Shown here: piece by piece, positions 44,650 through 53,107 of the stretch | Layout of the letters: each line of letters opens with the position of its first letter | Numbering within the stretch: position 1 is the first letter of the stretch | From: Muriicola sp041358175 | GTDB taxonomy: Bacteria > Bacteroidota > Bacteroidia > Flavobacteriales > Flavobacteriaceae | Length of the DNA stretch: 64,000 nt | Direction: 5' to 3' | Assembly: GCF_041358175.1 (NCBI RefSeq) | Contig: NZ_JBGKBE010000013.1 | Location: 10,803 to 74,802, forward strand | Notes under the pieces: model-generated | The model's database searches: none | What the model was told of the DNA's origin: nothing | Seen by the model: only the letters and a program-made list of their open reading frames with translations | Translations under genes and position numbers: made by a program

Positions 44650-44692
44650 TGACAAAAGTCATTGTTTCAGCCGAATGTCATTTCTACTTTTA
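44650..44692 (+). promoter_or_regulatory. FNR-type promoter of the universal stress gene
   Basis: FNR box TGACAAAAGTCA at 44650-44661, then after 23 nt TACTTTTA at 44685-44692, one mismatch from TAnnTTTG. Predicted start near 44699, 18 nt before the ATG at 44717. Confidence 0.68.
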
Positions 44693-44716
44693 CCCCTGTT
44701 ACTGTTTAAAATTCCT

Positions 44717-45619
44717 ATGAAGCATATCCTGTTACCCACCGATTTTTCAGAAAATTCATGGAATGCCATTGCGTATATCCTTGAATTACTAAAGAAGGAG
44801 GAATGTACATTTCATTTACTGAATACCTATACTCCGGTGATACCCAATAGTCGGTTTATGGCATCCAGTTTTCAGGGGAAGGTACTTGAAGATGGCAGTA
44901 AAGAGAATTCCTTAAAAGGCTTAAAAGATATCCTCGCGAGAATCAGGAAATCTTACAGTAATAAATATCACACTTTTAAGATAAAATCATCTTTTAACCT
45001 CCTTGTTGAGGAGATCAGAAATATAATCGAGGAGGAAGGTATTGATCTTATCGTAACCGGAACAAAAGGCGCTTCGGGAATTGAGGAGGTATTTCTTGGG
45101 AGCAATACTGTTAGGATCATCAAGGCGATCAAGGAGTGTCCAATCCTTACTATTCCAAAGAATTTTAAGTATGTTAGACCGCAGGAAATTGTGTTTGCAA
45201 CCGATTTTAAGCGATATTACAGTAAATCCGAATTGACACCCCTCTTAGAATTGGCCAAAAGTTTTAAGGCGACCATCCGCATAGTTTACGTTCAAGACCA
45301 AATCAAAGCCTTAACTGAAATACAGCAGTTCAACCTCAATATCCTCAGGAAGTATTTTAAAGGCATAGATCACTATATCCACACGGTGTCAGAGTTGAAC
45401 ACCGTTTCCAAAACACTGGAGGTCTTCGCGGATGAATTGGATATTCACCTGCTGGCCATGTTAAATTATCAGCACAGTTATATGGAGCGAATGACTCGGG
45501 AGCCAGTTGTTAAATCCCTGGCTTTCCATACGCAGGTGCCTCTGCTGGTGATTCCTGAATTAGGCATGAACGGACCTAAACATTCCAGACCAAAAAAAGA
45601 TTTGCAACTGGTAAAATAA
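44717..45619 (+). CDS. Universal stress protein, tandem UspA domains
   Basis: Protein of 300 residues with two UspA domains. The first opens MKHILLPTDFSENSWNAI and has the ATP-binding pattern VTGTKGASGIEEVFLGSNT. The second domain (from residue about 150, QEIVFATDFKRYY) lacks the glycine-rich motif. I use ATG 44717; the in-frame ATG at 44675 precedes the predicted transcription start. It is the second such protein in this window behind an FNR-type box, so both are probably low-oxygen genes. Confidence 0.88.
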   Translation: MKHILLPTDFSENSWNAIAYILELLKKEECTFHLLNTYTPVIPNSRFMASSFQGKVLEDGSKENSLKGLKDILARIRKSYSNKYHTFKIKSSFNLLVEEIRNIIEEEGIDLIVTGTKGASGIEEVFLGSNTVRIIKAIKECPILTIPKNFKYVRPQEIVFATDFKRYYSKSELTPLLELAKSFKATIRIVYVQDQIKALTEIQQFNLNILRKYFKGIDHYIHTVSELNTVSKTLEVFADELDIHLLAMLNYQHSYMERMTREPVVKSLAFHTQVPLLVIPELGMNGPKHSRPKKDLQLVK

Positions 45620-45620
45620 A

Positions 45621-45839
45621 CTACTCTTTGATAGGATAGTCCTCGTAGAAATCCTTAAAGGTTTTGGAGGTGGTGTAGTTATCCGTCAGGACTTTATAGA
45701 CCATAAAGACAATCATAATCTGCCCGATCACAGTTACATAGAATACCCAATTAAAGGGGAAATTCATCGCGGCCATAATGGTCACTGTCAATAAAATGAG
45801 GGTGGTGGCTCCTACCCAAAACATTGCGGAGTCTTTCAT
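45621..45839 (-). CDS. Small two-segment membrane protein
   Basis: Hypothetical protein of 72 residues with two membrane segments (residues 7-25 and 31-50) and a polar tail containing TDNYTTSKTFKDFYEDYP. Family not recognised. It is convergent with the stress protein, only one base between the stop codons. Its codon use and good start make it a likely real gene. Confidence 0.65.
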   Translation of the reverse strand: MKDSAMFWVGATTLILLTVTIMAAMNFPFNWVFYVTVIGQIMIVFMVYKVLTDNYTTSKTFKDFYEDYPIKE

Positions 45840-45916
45840 AGCATTTTTATGTAAAAATACTTGTAATGCTGCAGACCGGCTGTTAAGGAATTTGCAAAAT
45901 AATTGATCTTACGATA

Positions 45917-47116
45917 TTAATTCACTCCGGAATCAGTCCAGAATTTTAGCTCCTCAGGGATATTTTTTTCTTTTTCCAGCTGAAACGGATTAAAGTCGTT
46001 TTTAACAAAAAGGTACCAGGCACTTGATGAAATGGTTGGTGTAATATCGGTATGCTCCCAAAGTTGGTTTGCTCCAAAATTTGTTCCAAAATTAGCAGTG
46101 TAGGGGAGTCCGGCCGTGGAGACATTAGAAGTACTTGAGATAAAGGCTTCCTCCAGATTTAAAATGGTATTTTGCGCATTCCCTTCCTGATTAGCTTCAT
46201 TGAAGGCCATAGCCATCTGGGCCGTACCTTCTAGCCATACAACGTCTTTATCATCGTCAAAACAGTATCCGCTGATAAGCTTTTCATGGGTTGTAGAATT
46301 CTGGGAGTTATAGAATCGATGGGCTTTGTTCAATACTTCTTCCGGGAAATCTTCCAGAATCATATACCCCAGAGTGTAAAGATCCAAAGCGTGATTATAA
46401 GCAGGATTTTCAGTGTCCGTTATCAATACCTTTTCGTTTACATCCCATCGCTGTTGCTGCAGAAATAAGAGGATTTTTCTGTGGAAATCGTCAAATCCCT
46501 TTACAGCATTAAAAGCTGTAATGATACCTTCTGTCACTTTAGGGATTAAGGATCCATCTTCATTAATTCCACCTTTTAATCCCCCATCTTCCTCCTGCAA
46601 TGAACGCAACCAGGTTTCCAATTCCCGGGCAAGGTTTTCATATTTGTTAGACTGTGTCTTTTCGTGGTAATGATTTACGGCAAGCAGTAACCACGCGTTA
46701 TCGCCCATCCAGATTCGCGAACTTTGTTCACCTGAAGTGTCACGATATTGAAAAAATCCGCCATTATTTGCGTTGAATTCACTCTGCAGACGATTATCGA
46801 AATAGTCGAGTATTTGTTCTGCACCAGAGAGGTTTCCATCTGCTGTAAAAGCCAGCGCAGCCAGGGCATTGTCGTATAAGGACACAAAGTCTGTGAACTC
46901 TGCACTTTCTACAAGGCCGTTAGTACCTTGCATATGGCCCAACCACTCAGATACTTTTTCAGGGCTGGCCGTGGTAGCAGAAGGACTATGTTCTTCCTCA
47001 GGGATATCTGCAACCAGAACCTCGGGAAGTGGCTGTTCATAGATGGTAGTTACATCCTCCATGCAAGAAACAAGAGTGAGAGATAGTCCCCATAAAATTA
47101 TGTTTTGCGTTTTCAT
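45917..47116 (-). CDS. Lipoprotein with alpha/alpha-toroid (six-hairpin glycosidase-like) domain
   Basis: Exported lipoprotein of 399 residues; lipobox VSC (Cys18). After a Pro/Glu/Ser linker to about residue 55, repeated helix pairs are seen, with aromatic-rich turns such as YDNALAALAF, GDNAWLLLAVNHYH, HALDLYTLGYMIL and EGTAQMAMAF. This layout is found in six-hairpin glycosidases and related toroid proteins. No catalytic pair can be assigned. Substrate unknown; a polysaccharide-related role is a guess. It is a single gene. Confidence 0.65.
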   Translation of the reverse strand: MKTQNIILWGLSLTLVSCMEDVTTIYEQPLPEVLVADIPEEEHSPSATTASPEKVSEWLGHMQGTNGLVESAEFTDFVSLYDNALAALAFTADGNLSGAEQILDYFDNRLQSEFNANNGGFFQYRDTSGEQSSRIWMGDNAWLLLAVNHYHEKTQSNKYENLARELETWLRSLQEEDGGLKGGINEDGSLIPKVTEGIITAFNAVKGFDDFHRKILLFLQQQRWDVNEKVLITDTENPAYNHALDLYTLGYMILEDFPEEVLNKAHRFYNSQNSTTHEKLISGYCFDDDKDVVWLEGTAQMAMAFNEANQEGNAQNTILNLEEAFISSTSNVSTAGLPYTANFGTNFGANQLWEHTDITPTISSSAWYLFVKNDFNPFQLEKEKNIPEELKFWTDSGVN

Positions 47117-47443
47117 CCTAGGTTAAGTTTACAGATCCGGACCGAGGTTCAAATCTTTTATTAAATAACTGCAAAGACGAATGAAGAATACCAGTTCCCG
47201 ACTAACGGCCTGACATTTTCGTTAAATTTTTGTGCTATGTGCAACTCATCCTGTATTTGTGTTTGTCATCTGTTTCCTACAGAATTGCCAAAAAGGCCTT
47301 TTGTGCATTTCACCGATGATTTACCATGGATATTTACTTTAACATCAGGTGCAGGCTTATTTTTAATCGGATTTTTCTGCGATTTGTCTCCGGCTCTGAA
47401 AGATTTATCTCAGCTGATTACTTTCAAAATCAAAAAGCTTTGT
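47117..47443. other. Non-coding stretch ahead of the structured RNA
   Basis: No convincing gene. A plus-strand 85-codon frame (47237-47494) runs into the RNA hairpins and has no family features. The region contains the upstream part of a promoter whose -7 element lies at 47444. Confidence 0.45.
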
Positions 47444-47451
47444 TATCTTTG
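47444..47451 (+). promoter_or_regulatory. -7 element of the structured RNA
   Basis: TATCTTTG, full match to TAnnTTTG. No clear -33 TTG. Predicted start near 47458. Confidence 0.5.
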
Positions 47452-47457
47452 GACTGT

Positions 47458-47549
47458 TGTGTTGGACTTCATTTCGATGAGGTCGGTGTTGTAAACTAAG
47501 AAGTTAGTTACAGCCAATGAAAGGCTTTCCAAGTTGGGAGGCTTTTTTC
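47458..47549 (+). ncRNA. Candidate structured RNA or hmgA attenuator, three hairpins
   Basis: About 92 nt with three close hairpins. First: GACTTCAT (47465-47472), loop TTCG, ATGAGGTC (47477-47484). Second: GTAAACTAA (47491-47499, one bulged A), loop GAAG, TTAGTTAC (47504-47511), with further closing pairs from 47488 to 47514. Third: 47521-47530 with 47536-47545, three G-T wobbles, followed by a T run, i.e. a terminator. AGCC at 47512-47515 could also pair with GGCT at 47523-47526, which would break the terminator. Either a small RNA with its own terminator or a regulated leader of hmgA, which starts 135 nt downstream. Flavo-1 or another known class cannot be tested here. Confidence 0.55.
47521..47549 (+). 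terminator. Terminator of the structured RNA
   Basis: AAGGCTTTCC (47521-47530) with GGGAGGCTTT (47536-47545), 5-nt loop, T run from 47543. Confidence 0.6.
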
Positions 47550-47683
47550 TTTTCAGATAAGTGGAAATCATCGTAATATTTTTTTTCATTTCCCGGTTTA
47601 ATTACTCTTGCTTCTTTTGCTTTGAAATTTTCAGGTCCCTTTAAATTATCGTATTTTTAATCTGATTTTAATGCGATGTATTT

Positions 47684-48841
47684 ATGCCACTTTATCACAC
47701 TTTAGGGAAGATTCCACATAAAAGACATACAGTCTTTAAAAAGCCTGATGGCAGTTTGTATTACGAGCAATTATTCGGAACCATCGGTTTTGACGGAATG
47801 TCCTCCCTTATGTACCATATACACAGGCCAACGCAGGTTAAAGAGATAGGAAAATCCCTGGATATCAGCCCGAAAGCTGCTGTTCAGTATCACGTACAGT
47901 CGCGTTTGTTGAAGGGCCTCGAACTTCCTCCTGAAGATGACTACCTGATCAGTAGAAAGGTGATCCTTTTCAACGGAGATGCCCATATTGGTCTTGCGGC
48001 GCCCAAGAAGTCGATGACTGATTATTTCTATAAAAATGCGGATGCCGATGAATTGTTGTTTATACATAAGGGTTCAGGAACACTAAAAACCATGTTGGGA
48101 GAGATTCCATTCGGATATGGGGATTATATTCTGATTCCAAGGGGAATGATCTATCAGATTCACTTCAACACTGAAGACAACAGGTTGTTGATTACCGAGT
48201 CGTACCATCCTATTTACACTCCAAAGCGATACCGAAACTGGTTTGGTCAGCATCTCGAGCATTCTCCATTTTGTGAACGCGATTTCAGATTGCCCCAGAA
48301 TTTGAAAAGTCATGATGAGAAAGGGGATTTTTTAATAAAAGTAAAGAAGCAAGGGCATTTGCATCAACTGGTCTATGCCACACACCCCTTCGACGTAGTA
48401 GGGTGGGACGGATATAATTATCCCTATGCTTTTTCCATACACGATTTTGAACCTATAACAGGACGGGTACATCAACCCCCACCTGTACATCAGACGTTTG
48501 AGACCAGTGCTTTTGTGGTTTGTTCTTTCTGCCCTAGGTTATACGACTATCATCCGGAAGCCATTCCCGCACCTTATAACCATTCCAACATCGATTCTGA
48601 TGAGGTACTTTATTATGTTGACGGGGATTTTATGAGCAGAAAAGGGATTGACAAGGGGTATATTTCACTCCATCCGGCTGGAATCCCTCATGGGCCACAT
48701 CCCGGAACATACGAAGCGAGTATTGGGAAGAAGGGAACAGAAGAACTGGCAGTTATGATCGACACCTTCAGGCCTCTTCAGCTTACCCAGGAGGCACTAA
48801 ACCTCGATGATGGCAAGTATTTCAAATCCTGGCTAGAGTAA
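47684..48841 (+). CDS. hmgA: Homogentisate 1,2-dioxygenase
   Basis: Fe(II) enzyme opening the ring of homogentisate to maleylacetoacetate in tyrosine and phenylalanine breakdown. 385 residues, shorter than the roughly 440 of human or Pseudomonas forms, typical of the short bacterial type. Cupin strands with DELLFIHKGSGTL, the N-terminal GTIGFDGMSSLMYHIHRP and the C-terminal HPAGIPHGPHPGTYE (metal-binding His) are present. Its last nine bases overlap the end of hutG on the other strand. No fumarylacetoacetase or Hpd gene is in the window. Confidence 0.93.
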   Translation: MPLYHTLGKIPHKRHTVFKKPDGSLYYEQLFGTIGFDGMSSLMYHIHRPTQVKEIGKSLDISPKAAVQYHVQSRLLKGLELPPEDDYLISRKVILFNGDAHIGLAAPKKSMTDYFYKNADADELLFIHKGSGTLKTMLGEIPFGYGDYILIPRGMIYQIHFNTEDNRLLITESYHPIYTPKRYRNWFGQHLEHSPFCERDFRLPQNLKSHDEKGDFLIKVKKQGHLHQLVYATHPFDVVGWDGYNYPYAFSIHDFEPITGRVHQPPPVHQTFETSAFVVCSFCPRLYDYHPEAIPAPYNHSNIDSDEVLYYVDGDFMSRKGIDKGYISLHPAGIPHGPHPGTYEASIGKKGTEELAVMIDTFRPLQLTQEALNLDDGKYFKSWLE

Positions 48842-49804
48842 GGCATGTTCGTGCATTATATAGTGTATCATTCCTGCAGCTAATTTTGCGGTCTGGTGGT
48901 CAAGGTCGAATGCAGGATTCGTTTCAGCTATGTCAATACCCAGGAGTTTTCCAGAGTTGATCAGTATTTTCAGGCTGGCATATACTATTTCAGGGCTAAA
49001 TCCTATTGGGGAAGATGCACTTACGCCAGGGGAAAAGGCTGAGGAAAATCCATCCATATCAATTGTTACATAGAGCTTATCAACCTTTGAAAGGAAAATG
49101 TCGAGCGCCTCTTTTACGGTATTGTAATGATGCATGGAAAACTCAGTCAGGGATATGTGTTTTACACCTAACCGACTTGCAGTCTTAAATAATTCAGGAG
49201 GATTTGCTTCTTTCCTTATTCCCAGACATATGTATTCGAATGACTCCGCATCTGCAGCGCAATCCTCTGCGATCTGGAAAAAGGGACTTCCTGAATGATT
49301 TCCATTGGCATTTGTTCTGAGATCAAAATGGGCATCAAAGTTGATGATCCCAAGCTTCTTTCCTGTGCCAAGCGCCCTTCTTAACCCCCGGTAGTGCCCG
49401 TAAGCAATATCATGTCCTCCTCCCAACAAAATTGGAATTCCCCCACTATTGACAAGAGTGGCAGTTTTGGTTGCCAGCATTTCCTGACTTCCCTCTAAAT
49501 CGCCTTCGGGGCAAAGAATATTTCCTGTATCCACCAATAAGACTTCCCTCTGAAGATGATTGGCTAATTTACCCAGTTCCTTACGGATAGCATCAGGTCC
49601 TTCAACAGCGCCTGGTCGACCGGAATTTCTGCGAACCCCTTCGTCACAGGCATACCCCAAAAGGGCATAAGCAGGGCGGTTTGATGGAAGTTGAAATTCT
49701 TTGCTGAGGTCTTTCAAGATTACTTTTTCATGCAGATATTCCTGGCTGTCCGAATTACGGCCTTTCCAAATTGATTTTTCAGGTATCTTGTAAAAATGCT
49801 TCAT
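48833..49804 (-). CDS. hutG: Formimidoylglutamase
   Basis: Arginase-fold manganese enzyme, 323 residues, that cleaves formimidoylglutamate to glutamate and formamide, last step of histidine breakdown. Metal-binding motifs: GGGHDIAYGH, NFDAHFDLR and TIDMDGFSSAFSPG. Start ATG 49804 (MKHFYKIPEKS) is 19 nt behind hutU; the longer frame to 49855 would overlap hutU. The family also contains agmatinases, but the hut operon decides the assignment. Confidence 0.9.
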   Translation of the reverse strand: MKHFYKIPEKSIWKGRNSDSQEYLHEKVILKDLSKEFQLPSNRPAYALLGYACDEGVRRNSGRPGAVEGPDAIRKELGKLANHLQREVLLVDTGNILCPEGDLEGSQEMLATKTATLVNSGGIPILLGGGHDIAYGHYRGLRRALGTGKKLGIINFDAHFDLRTNANGNHSGSPFFQIAEDCAADAESFEYICLGIRKEANPPELFKTASRLGVKHISLTEFSMHHYNTVKEALDIFLSKVDKLYVTIDMDGFSSAFSPGVSASSPIGFSPEIVYASLKILINSGKLLGIDIAETNPAFDLDHQTAKLAAGMIHYIMHEHALL

Positions 49805-49823
49805 GGTAATGGGCCTCCCGGAC

Positions 49824-51851
49824 TTAAAAGAGATTGTCAATAATTTTATCTTCAACTGTATTGGGCAGGGTGATCTTTAATTCAGGAGTGCGCTTCATTT
49901 CCCGTTTGATGGCAAAGAGGGCTTCGGTATTTCTGGCCCAGCTCCTCCTGGCAATTCCATTGTTCACATCGTAAAAGAGCATATTCCTGATTCTCCTGTC
50001 ACACTCTTCGCTTCCGTCTAGAACCATACCGAAACCACCATTGATCACCTCTCCCCAGCCTACGCCTCCACCATTGTGGATAGATACCCAACTGGCTCCT
50101 CTGAAACTATCACCTATGACATTGTGTATGGCCATATCTGCTGTAAACCTGCTGCCGTCATAAATATTACTGGTTTCCCGGAAGGGAGAATCTGTTCCAC
50201 TCACGTCGTGATGGTCACGACCCAATACTATCGGGGCCGTGATTTGTCCTTTCCTGATCGCCTTATTAAAGGCGAGGGCAATAGTCATCCTGCCTTCGGC
50301 ATCAGCATACAATATTCTTGCCTGAGAGCCCACAACCAGTTTGTTTTGTTCGGCTTGTTCAATCCACAAAATATTGTCCTGCATTTGTTGGCTGATCTCT
50401 TCGGGCGCCCCATCCTGAATTTCCTTCATTACCTCCAGGGCGATTGTATCCGACTTATGAAGGTCTTTATGATCTCCTGAGGTGCACACCCACCTGAACG
50501 GACCAAATCCGTAATCAAAACACAGGGGGCCAAGAATATCCTGTACATAGGATGGGTATCTGAAATCGATTTTATTTGCGGCCATTACATCAGCCCCGGC
50601 TTTGGATGCTTCCAGTAGAAATGCATTGCCGTAATCAAAGAAATATGTCCCTTTCCGGGCATGGGCATTGATCAGGGTCACCTGCTTTCTCAACGACACC
50701 TGTACTTTGGATTTAAACAGATCAGGATCTTCAACCATAAGGGTATTCGCCTGTTCAAAAGACAATCCCGCAGGGTAATATCCTCCTGCCCAGGGGTTGT
50801 GAAGGGAGGTCTGGTCTGATCCCAGGCTTACAAAAATATCCTCTTCTAAGAACCGTTCCCAGATATCGACCACATTTCCAACGTATGCCAGGGAAACTAC
50901 TTCCGAATCATCCATGGCTCTTTGCGTTCGTGTGACGAGTTCAGGCAGAGAAGTATAAATTTCGTCTACCCAGCCCTGTTGATGTCTTTTTTTGGCAGCT
51001 GCCGGATTTACCTCTGCACAAACGGTGATACATTGAGCGATATTTCCGGCTTTGGGCTGGGCCCCGCTCATCCCACCTAACCCGGAGGTCAGGAATACTT
51101 TCCCATTGGGTGTTTCGCCCTTACGTAGTACTTTCCGGAAGGCATTCATGACGGTGATCGTTGTGCCGTGCACAATTCCCTGCGGTCCTATGTACATATA
51201 GGAACCCGCAGTCATCTGGCCGTACTGGGTAACACCGAGGGCGTTGAATCGTTCCCAGTCGTCAGGTTTGGAATAATTCGGAATCATCATTCCATTGGTG
51301 ACGACCACTCTGGGGGCTTCTTTTGTAGACGGAAATAAACCCATAGGATGGCCTGAATACATATGCAGAGTTTGTTGCTCCGACATAGTGGCCAGGTATT
51401 TCATGGTAAGCAGGTACTGTGCCCAGTTCTGAAATACGGCTCCATTCCCGCCATAAGTGATCAGCTCATCGGGGTGCTGGGCTACGGCAGGATCCAGATT
51501 ATTCTGTATCATGAGCATTATAGCTGCCGCCTCGGTGGTTTTTGCGGGGTAAGCCGAAATAGGCCGGGCATAAATGGGGTATTTCGGTTTAAATCGGAAC
51601 ATATAGATACGCCCGTATTTCAATAGTTCCGCGGCAAATTCTCCAGCCAATTCCTTATGCCAGGCTTCGGGAAAGTAACGCAAGGCATTTTTTACAGCAA
51701 GACGTTTTTCATCTTCAGAAAGAATCTGCTTTCGCGATGGCGCATGGCTTACGTCATCCCCTAATTCCCTTTTTGGCGGTAATGTATCAGGAATACCCTG
51801 AAGGATGTCCGCTTTAAACAAATCTATGTCGTAGGTTTCTGATGCCTTCAT
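49824..51851 (-). CDS. hutU: Urocanate hydratase
   Basis: NAD-dependent hydratase converting urocanate to imidazolone propionate, 675 residues (somewhat longer than the roughly 560 of Bacillus or Pseudomonas enzymes). Motifs: YSGHPMGLFPS, TSGLGGMSGAQPKA (NAD contact), and GGGVGWGEVINGGFGMVLDG near the C terminus. Its start codon overlaps the stop of hutI by four bases. The extra length sits partly in the N-terminal region. Confidence 0.95.
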   Translation of the reverse strand: MKASETYDIDLFKADILQGIPDTLPPKRELGDDVSHAPSRKQILSEDEKRLAVKNALRYFPEAWHKELAGEFAAELLKYGRIYMFRFKPKYPIYARPISAYPAKTTEAAAIMLMIQNNLDPAVAQHPDELITYGGNGAVFQNWAQYLLTMKYLATMSEQQTLHMYSGHPMGLFPSTKEAPRVVVTNGMMIPNYSKPDDWERFNALGVTQYGQMTAGSYMYIGPQGIVHGTTITVMNAFRKVLRKGETPNGKVFLTSGLGGMSGAQPKAGNIAQCITVCAEVNPAAAKKRHQQGWVDEIYTSLPELVTRTQRAMDDSEVVSLAYVGNVVDIWERFLEEDIFVSLGSDQTSLHNPWAGGYYPAGLSFEQANTLMVEDPDLFKSKVQVSLRKQVTLINAHARKGTYFFDYGNAFLLEASKAGADVMAANKIDFRYPSYVQDILGPLCFDYGFGPFRWVCTSGDHKDLHKSDTIALEVMKEIQDGAPEEISQQMQDNILWIEQAEQNKLVVGSQARILYADAEGRMTIALAFNKAIRKGQITAPIVLGRDHHDVSGTDSPFRETSNIYDGSRFTADMAIHNVIGDSFRGASWVSIHNGGGVGWGEVINGGFGMVLDGSEECDRRIRNMLFYDVNNGIARRSWARNTEALFAIKREMKRTPELKITLPNTVEDKIIDNLF

Positions 51852-53104
51852 TGTTCTATTTTAGAATATACAATGTTTCCCTTTTTAACGGTATAGCTGG
51901 GTTTTAGGCTCCCCTGATGATACAATATTTCCCTGTGGTCTGCTGTAGGGAATAGGGCGATATCCGCCAACATGCCTTTAACCAGTGCCCCTCTGTCTTT
52001 TAAACCGAGGGCTGCAGCCGCCCGGCAGGTGATGCCTGCCAATACCTCCGCTGTGGTTAATTTTTCAAAAGCGCCAAGCACGGCTGCCTGTAGGAGGAGT
52101 TGTCCCATTGGGGCAGATCCGGGATTGTGATCGCTCGCTATAGCCAAAGAAGCACCTGCATCCAGCAGGGAACGGGCAGGGGTAAAACCACAACCCAGGC
52201 CCAGACTCGCTCCAGGGAGTGCAACGGCGATTACATCGCTTTTAGCCAGGGCATCAATTTCTTTTTGGGTACTTGCCTCAAGATGGTCTGCACTTAGTGC
52301 CTTACATTCTATAGCAACTTCACTGCCCCCAGTTGAGAACTGATCGGCATGGAGGGTAAGATCAAAACCAAGTGCAGTTGCTTTTTTTAGATAAGGAAGT
52401 ATTTCGGCCCTTGAAAATGCCCCTTCTTCAATAAAGGCATCTACTCGTTTCCCCAGGCCTTGCTTTTTAATTTCTGGCAGGAGTTCCTTTACCAACAGCT
52501 CAAGGTATTCTGCTTTGGTTCCATTAAAATCCTTAGGAAAGATATGGGCAGCCAGACAGGTACTAATCAGATCGGCATGGACAGAAGATCTGGCTTTATC
52601 AATGGCCCTGAGCATTTTGAGCTCATCTTTCACATTGAGTCCGTATCCACTTTTAACCTCTATAGTGGTAACCCCCTGTTGCAGGTGTTCCTTCGCCCTT
52701 TTAATAACCCCAAGTCTCAATTCATCTTCTGATGCCTGCCTGGTTTTAGTTACGGTATCCCATATTCCTCCACCTTTTTCCGCAATTTCCAGATAGGAAC
52801 TACCGGCATTGCGCAGCGCGTAATCTCCCGCTCTTGAACCACTGAAACAGATATGTGTATGGCAATCAATAAACCCCGGGAGGGCGACCACTTCCTCTTG
52901 TAGAATGGTGATATCTGCCCCCAATTGCCTGGCCTTTACCAATAGTTTATCATGGTCGTCAAGGGTGTGAATTATGCCGTCTTCCATCAGTATTCCCTGA
53001 TTTTGCAGCACCTGAAGGGAGTGGTCTTTTAGTGCGCCTTTCAAAGGCAGCCCTTCCATAGGAAGAAGTTCCCGTACGGGACCGATATATGTAAAGTTTG
53101 CCAT
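51848..53104 (-). CDS. hutI: Imidazolonepropionase
   Basis: Amidohydrolase that opens imidazolone propionate to formimidoylglutamate, 418 residues. Metal ligands GFIDCHTHICFSG (HxH), Lys/His region VKSGYGLN, LHADQFS and the Asp in ASDHNPG are all present. It is three bases behind hutH and overlaps hutU by four bases, showing a tight operon. Confidence 0.95.
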   Translation of the reverse strand: MANFTYIGPVRELLPMEGLPLKGALKDHSLQVLQNQGILMEDGIIHTLDDHDKLLVKARQLGADITILQEEVVALPGFIDCHTHICFSGSRAGDYALRNAGSSYLEIAEKGGGIWDTVTKTRQASEDELRLGVIKRAKEHLQQGVTTIEVKSGYGLNVKDELKMLRAIDKARSSVHADLISTCLAAHIFPKDFNGTKAEYLELLVKELLPEIKKQGLGKRVDAFIEEGAFSRAEILPYLKKATALGFDLTLHADQFSTGGSEVAIECKALSADHLEASTQKEIDALAKSDVIAVALPGASLGLGCGFTPARSLLDAGASLAIASDHNPGSAPMGQLLLQAAVLGAFEKLTTAEVLAGITCRAAAALGLKDRGALVKGMLADIALFPTADHREILYHQGSLKPSYTVKKGNIVYSKIEQ

Positions 53105-53107
53105 ATT

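Noticed and set aside
47237..47494. Plus-strand frame of 85 codons, Cys-rich start
   Set aside because: No similarity pattern, runs into the RNA hairpins and crosses the -7 element; probably chance.
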